The notes under the pieces: model-generated
Database searches by the model: none
Seen by the model: the letters and a program-made list of their open reading frames with translations, nothing else
What the model was told of the DNA's origin: nothing
Part shown: in pieces, positions 26,805-37,668 of the stretch
How the letters are laid out: the number at the start of each line of letters is the position of its first letter
How positions within the stretch are numbered: position 1 is the stretch's first letter
Position numbers and translations under genes: made by a program
Assembly (NCBI GenBank): GCA_009192285.1
Contig: CM018608.1
Coordinates: 1,258,201-1,322,200 of the forward strand
Length of the DNA: 64,000 nt
Direction: 5' to 3'
Source of the DNA: Morchella semilibera
Lineage: Eukaryota; Ascomycota; Pezizomycetes; Pezizales; Morchellaceae

Positions 26805-29415
26805 TTTTCTTCTTCTTTACCACGTACCCTCAACCACTCTACCTACCGTGAGAAAATTATATTAAAAGTTGAAGTTCTACGCTGCCATCAGTAGACTCTA
26901 GAAACAAGGTTTAACATTTAAAATATCTGAACCGCTCAGCTCATGTCTATCTGTGGTCGGGCAAAGGTGAATCTTCTTAAAACCGAATAAAGAAGGCCTC
27001 AAGGTCTCAGGAGGGACTAGACCACATCTTACACAGCTTACTGCAGGAATAAAATCCGTAGGGGCTCATATGTTAGCTTTTGATACCACCTCCTCCCGGT
27101 CTTGACCCTGGTTTACGGGGTGATCGAGCTACCCCAAGCCTTGGACTCATTGAAAAGGTGTATTACCAAGAGTTCTCCAGCTGTTTGGCCACAAGCTCGA
27201 GTCCGCGCCAGCCCGAGCCCCGGACCCAACCCAATTCATCAACCAAACTACTACGTACTCACAGAAACTACCAATTTAGTATTATTAGCAAGGCACAGGC
27301 TCTGCACCGTAGGCAGCTTGAGATCCCCTGATCAAGGATCAAGTCGCCTATATAATATGTCACGGTCAACGAGGATGTCTCCCCGCTTTCAAATTGTAAA
27401 TATTAGAGGAAAATGTCGATACTTAAATTCGTGGTTTGCGTTCGCCCTAGCCGTTGTGTCAGGAAGTCTAATGGATCACTCTAGTGCTGCAATTAATCTC
27501 ACCTAAGAATATCGATGTGGGCAGTGCCTCAATTTATATCATTCCGCCTGGTTCAATTGTCTCGAAGAAGGGGGCCCGGGGATCCTGGGCGCTAGGTCGG
27601 CTTACTACTCGCTCTTGGTAACCAATCCTCCGAAAACGCCATCTTATAGTCATAATCTCCAGGCGATTAATTGGGTGGGCGAACCCAGCAGATTAATAGC
27701 ATCAACATGGGTAGTTGGATCGCCAATGCATGGAGCGTTTCGTGCATAGGGCTGAATGCCAACCATATATCAGCCAATGCTTTAGCTGTGTACAGATACA
27801 TGTAGACTAGTAAAAACAAAAAAGTAGCACGTTTTAACTACATGTACCTAGTCAGTCCAGAACCAAACTCAAGATAGCATTAAGAAGACCTTTGAGATTA
27901 AACTCCTTCATGTGAAGATAATAATTAAGCAGTAATACATGTAGTTAGGGGTCAGTGATTTTTCCTGTGGTCACGTCAAAAACATGCGCACTAGTACCTA
28001 AAAATAATTTAGTCAAGGCGCACAGGCGTTATCAACTTGCCCGCGTCTATATATATATACTGCTAAATTACTATGCATAGAGGACTATGCCACGTCGACC
28101 TACCTTTTTGCTCGTTATTCATTGTCAACGAGTCGAGCAACTATCCAAGATATTAAAATTCACAGTGCACGTGAACATACACACCCAATTACACGAGGGT
28201 GCACTGCTTCATGTGTGTTTATCGCCAGCTTACCATTTTAGTGGGTAAACCAGATGCAGGGGTCACAGTCGAGTGCTCCTTTGTGATCCCGAAAGCAAGG
28301 AAGCACTTCAAGACTCAGAGAGGATTTTCAGTGTACAATACATATCCACACCTCTTGGTAAAATGAACCGGGACGATATCCATCTGATTCTTTCTTTTTA
28401 CCTGCCAAATACTTGGTATTGTGGTTGAAGTATCCCATTACCTGCCCTAGATCAAGAATTTCACCACCGGCTTTCTCGGCGGCAAGTAGATTAGATGCCC
28501 AATGACAGTTAGATATAATTGGCTAAATTACCTGAGCAATACTCCAATTTTATGCACAAACAACCAGCATCTTGAAAATTCAAATGCTGCAGTTGCAAGA
28601 AGCTTTTCGTTGACCAAGGAACCGTTGACGCACGGGCCGTGGATCATTAAAGCGGCTGTATCCCTGTAAGATAGCTGAAAACAACAACGGCTAAAAGAAA
28701 CTACATGTAATGACGTCGAAGCTGGGCACCCGGCTTATCACCGTAAGTAAAGATCTGGCTGCCGACGGCTCGGAGAGCTCTAATTGTAGGGGTGCGATAG
28801 GGGTCTGTAGAGATGTAGGCTGTAGTCTGTGTGCATAAGTACATAAGAAGTACATACATGAATTTATGCGGATATAACTCTATCACACTCATGATGTTTC
28901 CCCTCACCCTTTGATTCACAAATGGGATAAAATAGATACCAATCGACATGCTGCTCTTGAAATCAAAATACCGGTATCGTCCCGGTCCTTGCCGTTTTCT
29001 TGTGTATGCTTTCTTTAGCGAGCAATAGGAGCGCCTGGAGATGCAGTTCCTGGAATGGTGACGGCGTAAATCCCCGTTACCCCCGTTCTCAAATACACAG
29101 GAACTTTCCCGTTGGCGGCGCGGTTTCTGCCATTAGTTGGACCAAAGGTTAGAAACAGAACTTGGCTGCATTTTACAGTGCAGAAGAGCTAAAGAAGTAC
29201 CTTCCCAGAAGCGGGACTGGTTCGTTTCGTGGTCCACCTCTGTTACGTCGTTTCCTGCGCAGGTTCTTGATATCACTGGCTGAGCTGTTATGCTTGCCCC
29301 ACCGAACCCCTCTTCATCTTCGCCCACCTCCTCCCTTTATCATCCTCTCCATCTCTGCTATCATCGTATCTCATCAGTGATTCTCATCCAAAAATTTCAA
29401 TAGCATCCTTTGAAG

Positions 29416-32400
29416 ATGGTGAAGCACGGATCTCATTCATACCTTTGTGCGGAGGAACGGCGATTGAAGGAAGATAGGGAGAGAACAAAGTATTGGAAGA
29501 AGTGGGGACCTTATCTTAGCGAGTAGGTCAAACTTATTATGAGGAAGTAGCGAAAAACTCTGCTGACTTGACTACAGGCGTCAATGGGGGACAGTCCGTG
29601 AGGATTACTCGTAAGTTTACCGTGATCATTTTTTCAGAATAATTATTTAGGTTGGAGGCCAATTAAACTGAATGCTAATTAAATAATTCGTTGCCGTTTG
29701 TCAGTGAGAACGGTGATGCATGGACCCGTATGTCTTCAAGCCCCTCCTATCTTTCTGACTTCCTCTTTGTACATTTTTGTCGATGATATTGATTTGCTGC
29801 TTATGCCAGACTTTCCTCATGATCACGCAAGATCACGTACCTACCGTTGGGGTGAAGATGGTATTGCCGGTGTTTCCGATTCACATGGTCTTCAGAACAT
29901 TTCTTTTGTCTTCTGGAATGAACAGGAGTATGAACTTCTTTCTCACTTGTTCGGAGGCAGTTTTTCTGAATGATTAAACAGTGATTTCTTGAAAGAACGT
30001 TTGTTTGGGCTCTCGAATCCCCAGGGAAACCATGGAGAGTCCCTCAAGGAGGCCCATTTCCATCTTGACAATACACCAACTCACTCGTACATGAAGTATC
30101 TTTACAAATACCCCCAGAGGAAGTTCCCTTACAAGGCCCTTGTTGAGGAGAACGCAAAGCGCAGTAGAGATGTCCCGGAATACACACTTCTCGACACTAA
30201 CATCTTTAAGTATGCTTTCCTTTGAATTTTGCATCGTCTGGCCAAAGATACCTTTTTCTAATCATAATCATATTTCTAGGGATGATCGCTACTGGGATAT
30301 TATTATTGAAACTGCCAAAGACACTGAAGATGAGGAAGAACTTCTCTTCCGTATTACTGCCTGGAACCGCGGCCCAGAGCCTGCACCCCTTCACATCATC
30401 CCCCATGTGTGGTTCCGCAACACTTGGTCTTGGGGCCACGAAACGCCAGATAAAAAGCCCGAGATCTCTCAGATCTCCCCTTTCCTTGCGGAGTCAAGGC
30501 ATTGGTCTTTGGGACCTAGGTACTTGCAGCTTTCGCCATCTCCGGGTGTCACCCCAGACTCTGAGGATGTGATGCCACAACTTCTCTTTACCGAGAACGA
30601 TACTAATTACGAAGTCCTGTACGGCGGAGAGAATGAGCAACCATACGTGAAGGATGCTTTCCATCGTTACATTGTAGACGAGGAAAAAGAAGCTATTAAT
30701 CCAGCACAGAGGGGGACAAAGGCAGCGGCGTGGTACGCCTTTGAAGAAGGTGATGGTATTGCACCTGGGGCTTGTGCGGTAGTCCGATTCAAGTTTACCA
30801 GAAACATAAATAAGGGTAATGGCGATAACATTGCTCCCAACTCTGAGATTGATGAAGCCGGGATCGACGAAGAAGAGTTCGATGATATGATTGAGCGCCG
30901 TCGGTCAGAAGCTGATGAATTTTACTGGCGTATTTCGCCTCTTCCTATGGCGGATGATCTCAGGAACATCCAACGTCAAGCATTGAGTGGTATGTTGTGG
31001 ACAAAACAATTCTATCACTTTATCTGGGACCAGTGGGCGAACGGCGACCCTGCGCAGCCACCACCACCACCAGGAAGAAAAGGGATTAGAAACCAGCAGT
31101 GGAGGCATATGCATTTAGATGATATTCTTAGTATGCCAGATTGTTGGGAATATCCATTTTTTGCAGCATGGGATACTGCATTCCACACAATCCCATTAGC
31201 AATGGTGGACCCGGATTTTGCGAAGAAGCAATTGGATGTAATGACCAGGGAATGGTACATGCATCCTAACGGACAGGTAAATTTTCGTACCTAATCATTA
31301 GAAACTATTTTCGGAGGTTGACGTCTTCGGATTAGATCCCAGCCTATGAGTGGAACTTTGGGGATGTTAACCCTCCGGTCCATGCCTGGGCCGTATTCAG
31401 GACATTCAAAATGGAGAGAAAACTATACGGTAGGGAGGACCTCGACTTCTTGGAGCGTGTCTTCCAGAAACTCCTGCTCAATTTCACATGGTATGTTAAT
31501 CAGCGATGTTCTCTTAACGAGTGATTTCTCATGACGTTGTTCCTAGGTGGGTCAACCGCAAGGATTTTGATGGCAAGAACGTTTTTGAGGGTGGTTTCTT
31601 GGGGCTTGACAATATCGGAATCTTCAACCGCTCTGAGCCATTACCAACAGGGGGTGTTCTGGAACAAGCCGATTCTACTGGGTGGATGGCATTCTACTCG
31701 TTGAACATGTTGAACATTGCCCTCGAGCTTGCAAAGCACAGGCGTATCTACGAAGATATTGCAAGCAAGTTTTTCGAGCATTTCATCTTCATTAGTGATG
31801 CAATGACATACAAGGGTGACGGTGAAGGTGGCGAGTCAAGTTTGTGGAACGAAGAAGACGGGTGCGTTTATTTTATCTTTTCTATAACGTGAATCCGCCT
31901 GTTAACCAAACATTAGATTCTATTATGATGCAATTTCTTGGGGAGGTCCTTGGTCCCAGCAGATGCCTGTTAAGTCCCTTGTTGGACTTATCCCGCTATA
32001 TGCCGTTCTCACACTTGAGCCGGAGTTGATGAACAAATTCCCTAGCTTCAAGAAGCGAGTGGATTGGTTCGTTCAAAACAGGAATGATGTTGCTGAGCGA
32101 AATATTGCAAGCATGTCCAAGAGAGGGAAAGGAGACAGGATGCTGCTATCCCTCGTAAGCAAGGACAGATTGGTCAGAATCTTGGAAAAGATGCTGGACG
32201 AGGATGAATTTTTGAGTGACTACGGTATCAGATCGTGAGTTACCTCCGATGAAGTCTTTCTTAGGGGCATAACACTAACCGTATCGGGATATAAGGCTAT
32301 CAAAATACCATAAAGACAAACCGTACTCTATGAACGTAAACGGGCAGGAATTCAAGGTGGACTACGTCCCAGGTGATTCAAACAGCTCTCTGTTTGGCGG

Positions 32401-33119
32401 AAACAGTAACTGGCGAGGAGTAAGTTTTATTACTTTACCATGTTGATGTACTTCCTGCTAACTCATTTAATTAGCCCATCTGGCTCTGTGTCAATTTCTT
32501 GCTCATCGAGTCTCTTCTGAGGTTCTACATGTTCTACGGCGACGAATTTAAGGTTGAATGTCCTACAGGCTCCGGTGAATACATGCACCTTGGGCATGTT
32601 GCAGAAGAAATCCAACATCGCCTGCAACACATCTTCGCCCAGGGTGAGGATGGCCGCCGGGCATGCAATGCCGGCAACGATCTTCTTGATTTCAACCCCC
32701 ACTGGCGTGACAACTTGTGGTTCCACGAGTTCTTCCACGCAGATGATGGTCGCGGCTTGGGGGCCTCCCACCAAACCGGTTGGACCGGACTGGTTGCAAA
32801 GTTGATCCATGACTCTGGTATCAACTGCCGTGTACCTCAAACCCCGCGTACACCCGGTACCGCCGCAAACCATTACTTTGACGATATATTCTCCAGAGTT
32901 AACAAGCCGAAACCCTACATGGGTCGGCGCCAATCAACGAGAAGTATCGATGCAAGGAGTGATTGGGGTGGTGAAGAAGACGAGGAAGAAAGGCTAGCGA
33001 GGGAGAGGGACGATGAGGAGGTCCTGGGATATGTCAACCAGCAGTTACAGCGAGTTAAGAGCAATGCCTCCGTATTCGGCGCGGAGGGCGACGATGAGTT
33101 GGAGACGACATGGCGTTGA
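29416..33119 (+). CDS. GH63-like glycoside hydrolase (YMR196W family)
   Basis: This is a large (alpha/alpha)6-barrel protein of the fungal YMR196W type, distantly related to mannosyl-oligosaccharide glucosidase. Its natural substrate is not established in the family and cannot be read from sequence. Eleven exons join in frame: 29416-29522, 29578-29610, 29705-29727, 29810-29927, 29982-30209, 30280-31276, 31336-31490, 31547-31861, 31917-32234, 32296-32419 and 32475-33119, for 1,020 aa. Typical blocks are [94 protein letters not shown] and [17 protein letters not shown]. No signal peptide or membrane segment is visible, so a cytosolic protein is likely. The C-terminus is an acidic tail. The two smallest exons are 33 and 23 nt. 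Its 3' end lies 298 bp from the convergent cyclin gene. Confidence 0.92.
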
Positions 33120-33417
33120 TGTTAGATAGAAGTCCTGGGGGGTATATCTTATGTTTTGGTTTTTGTTTTCTTTTTTTCTTTTACCAGTGGAAATGTTGTA
33201 GGATTTCGAAAGCATGTGACTCTATACTCTATATATCTAACAATCAATGAGAAGAGAATGAATCAAACAAAACAAGCAAGGATTCGATTTACAGGACGTA
33301 TGATTACTGGCCCTTAACCCCTACACATGTATCACTCGAAGCCAAAACAGTAAATTATCAAGTTGTGCTCCAATTTTAACTACAGGACTGTTCTATAAAA
33401 CTCACCAAACGCATCTT

Positions 33418-34471
33418 CTACATGAATTGTCCCCCTCTCGGGGCAGTCAGTCCCTTGATCTCATCCAACGCATCCACAAAATCCTCATACTCCACCCTCT
33501 CACCCGCAACTTTCCTCAACCAAACCTCCCTCTCCCCCGGCGCCCGCAAGCCCCTCTCCACCACCGCCACATAGTAGACACACGCGGCGGCGACGGCCCT
33601 TCCGGGGAAGAAATTACAAACCCTGTAGCTGGTCATGGCCTCCCCGACCTTTACCCAGACGGCGCGGCCCAGGGCGGTATCCTTGAGGTCGACGACGCGC
33701 GACTCCAGGCGCTCCTCGACCGATACGGCGGCCAGGGTGTCGGACAGGGTGAGGGCGCGCTCCAGTAGGCGGGGGAGATACTCGTAGGGGAGGGGCACGC
33801 GGAGGTCGAAGCGGAGGACGCGCAGGAGGAGGAGCTCCGCGGCCACCAGGGTCGAGCGCAGGGCGTCGTAGAGCGGCGAGGGGAAGGTGAGCGGCGTGCT
33901 GGCCGTGGGGTGCTGGAGCGTGTAGGCGGGGATCAGGAACTCGCGCAGGCGCCGAGGCGATTCGGTGGCTTTGGTGGCGAGCGAGAGTGAGGCTAGGGAT
34001 AGGGTCTATAGTAGGCGGAAAGAAAGGGCGGGGGAGGCGGGGGAGGCCGGGGGAATGGGGGATATGTCAGTTAGGCATTTCTTTTATTATTATTATTACT
34101 ATATATACATAATATATATATTGAGAGGGGAGAAGGGGGGGAGGGGGGTAGAGACGTGTTCGTCGAGGATATCTGAGTGCGGGTTTGTATTCCTTGCACT
34201 GTCTTCGTCGTCCCCGTCTTCATCTTTGTCGCCGCCGTCGCCGCCGTCGTCGTCGGCAGTGGGGGAGGAGGAGGAGAGTTTCGGTGGACCAGCGCTTGTA
34301 GCGGTGAATGTAGACGTAGGCCATGGTCAGGGTCTCGCTGGAGAGGCGGAGAGTGTCGGCCATGAGGGTGAGGAAGGTGTCTGGGTCATCGGAGGGAAGC
34401 AGGAGAGGAGCTGCTGTAGATGGGACCTTTACGGTCTGACGAGAGGTCGAGGTGCGGCGCGGTGAGGGCAT
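33418..34471 (-). CDS. Cyclin-box protein, cyclin-Q (CycM)-like
   Basis: A three-exon model (34471-34290, 34198-34156, 34005-33418) gives 270 aa. Residues about 35-65 (FLTLMADTLRLSSETLTMAY then YIHRYKR) form the first helix pair of a cyclin fold. The second exon supplies the link Asn-Pro-His-Ser-Asp-Ile-Leu-Asp-Glu-His. LSLATKATESPRRLREFLIP is the diagnostic Lys/Glu-containing segment of the cyclin box, and ELLLLRVLRFDLRVPLPYEY opens the second box. The pattern resembles human cyclin Q, the partner of CDK10, and related fungal proteins. A CTD-kinase or cyclin-L-like role is a less likely alternative. The middle exon is inferred, since reading through the first donor runs into an Arg repeat and a stop. 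Composition is GC-rich. It is divergent from the RCC1-repeat gene (342 bp between starts). Confidence 0.78.
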
Positions 34472-34813
34472 TGTGATGTTGGGGTTAATATTATAATAAT
34501 AGTTGTGTGGGTTTTGTAAATGGTTGTGAGGAAGGGAAGGTGTTTGAGGAATATAACAACAACATAAGTATTTATTTAGATATCGAGAGCCCAAGATCAG
34601 TCGATTGGGCTGGATGAATTGCATAAAGATGATAAATAGCCATACAAGTGTATCTACACATATCTACCTATCCGTACACAATTACAAGTGAATATCATAT
34701 TGTTCTGTATTGTATTGTATTGTATCTGCCCCTTCCTTAATCCCTTATTGTCATCAATCATCACCGCCTCCACCAATCCAATCCAATCCAAGCAAGATTC
34801 GATTGCTCCAATC
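34472..34813. promoter_or_regulatory. Divergent promoter between cyclin-like and RCC1-like genes
   Basis: A 342-bp interval separates two outward-facing start codons, so both promoters must lie here. It contains short (TATTG)n repeats near 34706-34724. No factor site can be named with confidence. Confidence 0.45.
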
Positions 34814-35994
34814 ATGCCCTTCGAGATAATCGCATGCGGCTTCAACGCCCACGGACAGCTGCTGCCCAACCCGGAGGACGAGGACGCCTCGACATATAAT
34901 AACGGGATCCCCGACGACATCTTTACGCCCACGCCAATTGCCCGGGCAGAGGTCTCTGCAAGGGTTCTCTATGCGGGCTGGGCGGAAACCATTCGTATGC
35001 AATTTGAATTTCATTCTTATTTTTTTATTCGTATAATAATGTGTGTGTGTATATACAGTCGAGCTCGACGGTAAAGTCCACTGCAGAGGGGCCGGGTATA
35101 GTAGCGGTACTAGCACTATCAAAGGGTTCGGCACGTCGTCCCCGCCGTACAAAGCTTTCGGCGACGGCCTGGGCTGCAAGATAATCTTGACCAATGGTTC
35201 GAGAGCCGCACACGTTCCCGGAAACTCTCACGAATGGGCAGAGTGTCACGGGCTTCAGAAAGGCACAGAGATCATTGCCATTGCCGGGAACGGGAAAGTC
35301 CTCACAGCCCCGCGGCGGTATCGGTATACCTACAAACCTTCAAGACCCTGCGGGAAAGAACCTACCCAGCTTACAATTCTACTAGCCTACGCCTACCCAA
35401 GCCTCGCCGACCTCCCCAAGGCCACAGGCTCGGTCCTACACTTCGACGACCCCGTCACCGACATCACGGCCACCGAAACATCCTTTACGCTTCTGACTGC
35501 CTCCGGCGCCCTGCACACGCTCGGTGACCCACGGCACGACCGCCTGCTCGGGCGGGACCTGACCATCACGCCCGGCACCGACCCGGGCCTCGTCGACGCC
35601 CTCGACGGGATCAAGATTGCCTCGATCGCCTCGGGCGGGTGGTTGTGCGCTGCGCTGAGCGCCGAGCGCGACCTGTACGTGTGGGGCGGGCGTGTGGGCG
35701 GTGAGGAGGAGTTGGAGGACCTGGAGGGGGTGGGCGCGGACGAGGTTGCGTTGGTGGATTTAGGGGGCGGGGTGGATGTCGTGGGGGGTGTCGGTGGGGG
35801 CGGGGCATGTGGCGGCTGTCACGGAGGATGGGAGGGTGTGGGTTGGGGGGAGGGCGGGGAGTGGGCAGGCAGGGGTGAGGGGGGTGCATGTGGGGTTTGA
35901 GAAGGGGTGGAGGGAGCTACATGTGGGGGCGGGGAGGGTGGTGGAGGTTGTGTGCGGCGGGTGGGCGACATTTGTGGTTGTTGAGAGGCCATGA
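34814..35994 (+). CDS. RCC1-repeat protein, with one frame break
   Basis: This is a beta-propeller protein with RCC1-type repeats, about 370 aa. Partner and role are unknown. Exon 34814-34994 (MPFEIIACGFNAHGQLLPNP) is joined to 35059 onward by a GT-AG intron. Repeat-like blocks are FGDGLGCKIILTNGSRA, VTDITATETSFTLLTASGAL, ASIASGGWLCAALSAERDLY and, after the frame break, VSVGAGHVAAVTEDGRVWV and VVEVVCGGWATFVVVE. At the six-G run 35783-35788 the first frame goes on into Gly-rich nonsense, while the repeat consensus continues one frame over. Five G would join them. No intron of suitable phase fits as well, although GT-AG pairs exist nearby. The stretch coded by 35325-35400 is atypical and might be an unrecognised intron. 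The last 350 bases are extremely G-rich on this strand. Confidence 0.72.
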
Positions 35995-36130
35995 GCACGA
36001 GTGATGGGTTGTGAAGGAGTGTAGATAAGTTTTAGTAGAGTATGTAAATAGTATAATGTCAAATTTAATTATCAATGTTCCATCCAGCAAAACTCCCCTT
36101 AATAAAAAAAGAATATTTTTAATACTTATT

Positions 36131-36308
36131 TTAACGCCGGATCGGATATTCCTATAGGCCTTAGTCAAAGGTTAGTCTAATAAAGACCTTATATATTCCT
36201 CAAATCACTCTTAGGAGTGCTTGGGGAAGGTCTTTATTAGACTAACTTTTCACTAAGCCCTTTTTAAGGCTGAAATCAGGCCTATAGGAATATCCGATCG
36301 GGCGTTAA
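36131..36308. mobile_element. 178-bp TTAA-flanked fold-back element (MITE-like)
   Basis: The outer arms 36131-36161 and 36278-36308 are reverse complements with one mismatch in 31 bases. Each end terminates in TTAA, the target duplicated by piggyBac-type transposases. Inner arms 36167-36190 and 36227-36250 match at 23 of 24. The centre again pairs (CACTC TTAG GAGTG). The element is thus a nearly continuous palindrome with one asymmetric 27-nt stretch on the right side. It has no coding capacity. TTAA is itself a palindrome and could simply be the end of the inverted repeat, so the piggyBac link is inference. Confidence 0.85.
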
Positions 36309-36560
36309 AGTATCCAGACCCCACATACTACAATACGCACCCCCACTCCGCCCGCAACCAGCACCCGGCCGTCGGCAATCCCCCGGGGCCCGCCGCACCC
36401 GCGGACGTCACCAGAGCCAATAAAAAGGTTACCCGGGCCAAAACCATATCCCTCCCGCCGCTCTAAGCATTCCACGCCCCCACCCCCCCACCTAAAAGCA
36501 GCCAAACAATTAGCCTCTGAAACATCATCAGTTTCATCCGATCGCCGGACCACCCACCCC

Positions 36561-36585
36561 CAACCAACCAACCAACCAACCAACC
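36561..36585. repeat. (CCAA)n microsatellite
   Basis: About six tandem CAAC/CCAA tetranucleotide units in the spacer before the MLRQ gene. Confidence 0.9.
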
Positions 36586-36802
36586 CCGAAACCAATCTCC
36601 CCTCAATCCCTCATATAGACCCTTTTCACAATGCCTATGCCCGTAAGTGTTCCGCAATGCAATGGTGAAAGTGTATCGCTAACGGACGGACGGCGGGTGC
36701 GGCAGAAGCAGGAACAAAGTGGTACGAGATCATGATCACCCGAGGCGTGTTGACCCCCCCCCCTCCCCCCGCTACTTTGTCGGGGATGTGGGGGGGGGGG
36801 GT

Positions 36803-37230
36803 ATGAGTGCGGATTTCAGGATACGATGGGATGCTGACTTATTCGGGCGGGCAGCGCACACCATCTCCCAGAGGATCAGACAGCTCAAGAAGGTCCCCCC
36901 AGAATTGATCCCTCTCGGTATGACCCCCCCCTTCTTCTTCTCCGAGTGCTTTTCTGTGACTGACGGGTTCTAGGCGTCGTTATCGGGTACGCCCACCTGC
37001 CCCCCCCTCCTCCGCCCCGCGTCATGATGTGTATGTATGTGTAGCTAACGCAGGTCCTCTGCGCGCCAGTGCCGGTGTCGGAAGTGAGTTTCTTTCTTTC
37101 CTTCTTTCTGGTCCTCCCTCTGGACGGGGTGCTGACGGTGGTGGTGGTAGTGGCCTTCTTCTCGATGGGCCGTAAGCTGTGGTCCGATAAGCAGCTGAGG
37201 CTTTCGCGCTCCCCCAGGTCCGACCACTAG
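36803..37230 (+). CDS. MLRQ/NDUFA4-like small mitochondrial inner-membrane protein
   Basis: This is a homologue of the MLRQ subunit first assigned to complex I and later to cytochrome oxidase (NDUFA4). It should be a single-pass inner-membrane protein of the respiratory chain. Four exons join in frame: 36803-36917, 36974-36986 (13 nt), 37070-37083 (14 nt) and 37151-37230, giving 73 aa. The joined product has a basic helix ending KKVPPELIPLG, then the membrane segment Val-Val-Ile-Gly-Ala-Gly-Val-Gly-Met-Ala-Phe-Phe-Ser, then MGRKLWSDKQLRLSRS, the family's conserved tail. Each micro-exon restores the Gly-rich membrane helix expected from homologues. The start is uncertain: ATG at 36803 follows a G-run, and an upstream short exon is possible. 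The 3' end is convergent with the RRM gene. Confidence 0.82.
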
Positions 37231-37668
37231 ATTCTTCTTCTCCTTGTTTTCTTTGAAATAGGAGGGGTGAGTTGTAGTGGTAGCGGTCAATGCATGAGAT
37301 ATCACTGGTCCCGGTGAGGTTCTTGTGCTTGTGCTTGTGCTTGTGCTTGTGCTTTTGTGTGATTGTAGAAACTGTGGATATTGTAGAGAGAACGAACTGC
37401 ATGGGAGTGTGGGAATGGATGTTGATTTCTTTCCATCATGATTACCGCCCTGCCACTACCACTATCGCCCACTACATGTATCAATGCCTCTCTCTGGATT
37501 CCCCTCCCAGCTAAAGACCTCCTCCCGTGCCCCCAATAACAACCCGCTCCATAACGCCCCCAGAACAGAACAGTGAAAGCATTAATAGTTTGTATATATA
37601 AAAAAAACAAGAGCAAAAAAGTAGAATTTTTATTGAAAAAAAAGAAAAAAAAAGAGGCCACAAAACCA
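37231..37668. other. Convergent spacer with hexamer repeat
   Basis: A 438-bp interval between two convergent genes. It carries a (CTTGTG)n run of five units at 37322-37354, a TACATGTA at 37473 and A-rich sequence next to the RRM gene stop. No gene is supported. Confidence 0.6.
37322..37354. repeat. (CTTGTG)n hexanucleotide repeat
   Basis: Five tandem hexamer units in the 3' spacer of the MLRQ gene. Confidence 0.9.

Larger units (their letters stand above)
24384..29415. other. 5-kb gene desert
   Basis: No gene can be supported with confidence. The region is AT-rich and holds many TACATGTA palindromes, the degenerate hairpin at 25949-26039, a small stem-loop at 26775-26804 and an A22 run at 26658-26679. 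Fragments on the minus strand between about 28320 and 28990 read as plausible peptide for 40-60 codons (for example with the segment EILDLGQVMGYFNHNTKYLA). I could not join them into one model or recognise a family, so they may be decayed exons or chance. Confidence 0.55.
35995..36802. other. Spacer with fold-back element, before MLRQ gene
   Basis: It contains the 178-bp palindromic element at 36131-36308, a (CCAA)n tract at 36561-36585 and C/G homopolymer runs near 36756-36800. A short ATG followed by a GTAAGT donor near 36630 might be a leader exon of the next gene, but no phase-compatible acceptor joins it. Confidence 0.55.

Noticed and set aside
27080-27506. Two overlapping open frames of 83 and 134 codons in the first desert
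   Set aside because: No domain, low-complexity Pro/Ser content and no spliceable continuation. The overlap in different frames is typical of chance.
35590-35900. GT-AG intron (about 35687-35765) to explain the frame change in the RCC1-repeat gene
   Set aside because: The sequence that would be removed reads as good propeller sequence (VALVDLGGG), and the donor phase fits less well than a one-base indel in the G run.
37049-37402. Minus-strand open frame with Lys-His repeats (HKHKHKHK)
   Set aside because: It is the antisense reading of a CTTGTG microsatellite and of the MLRQ gene.
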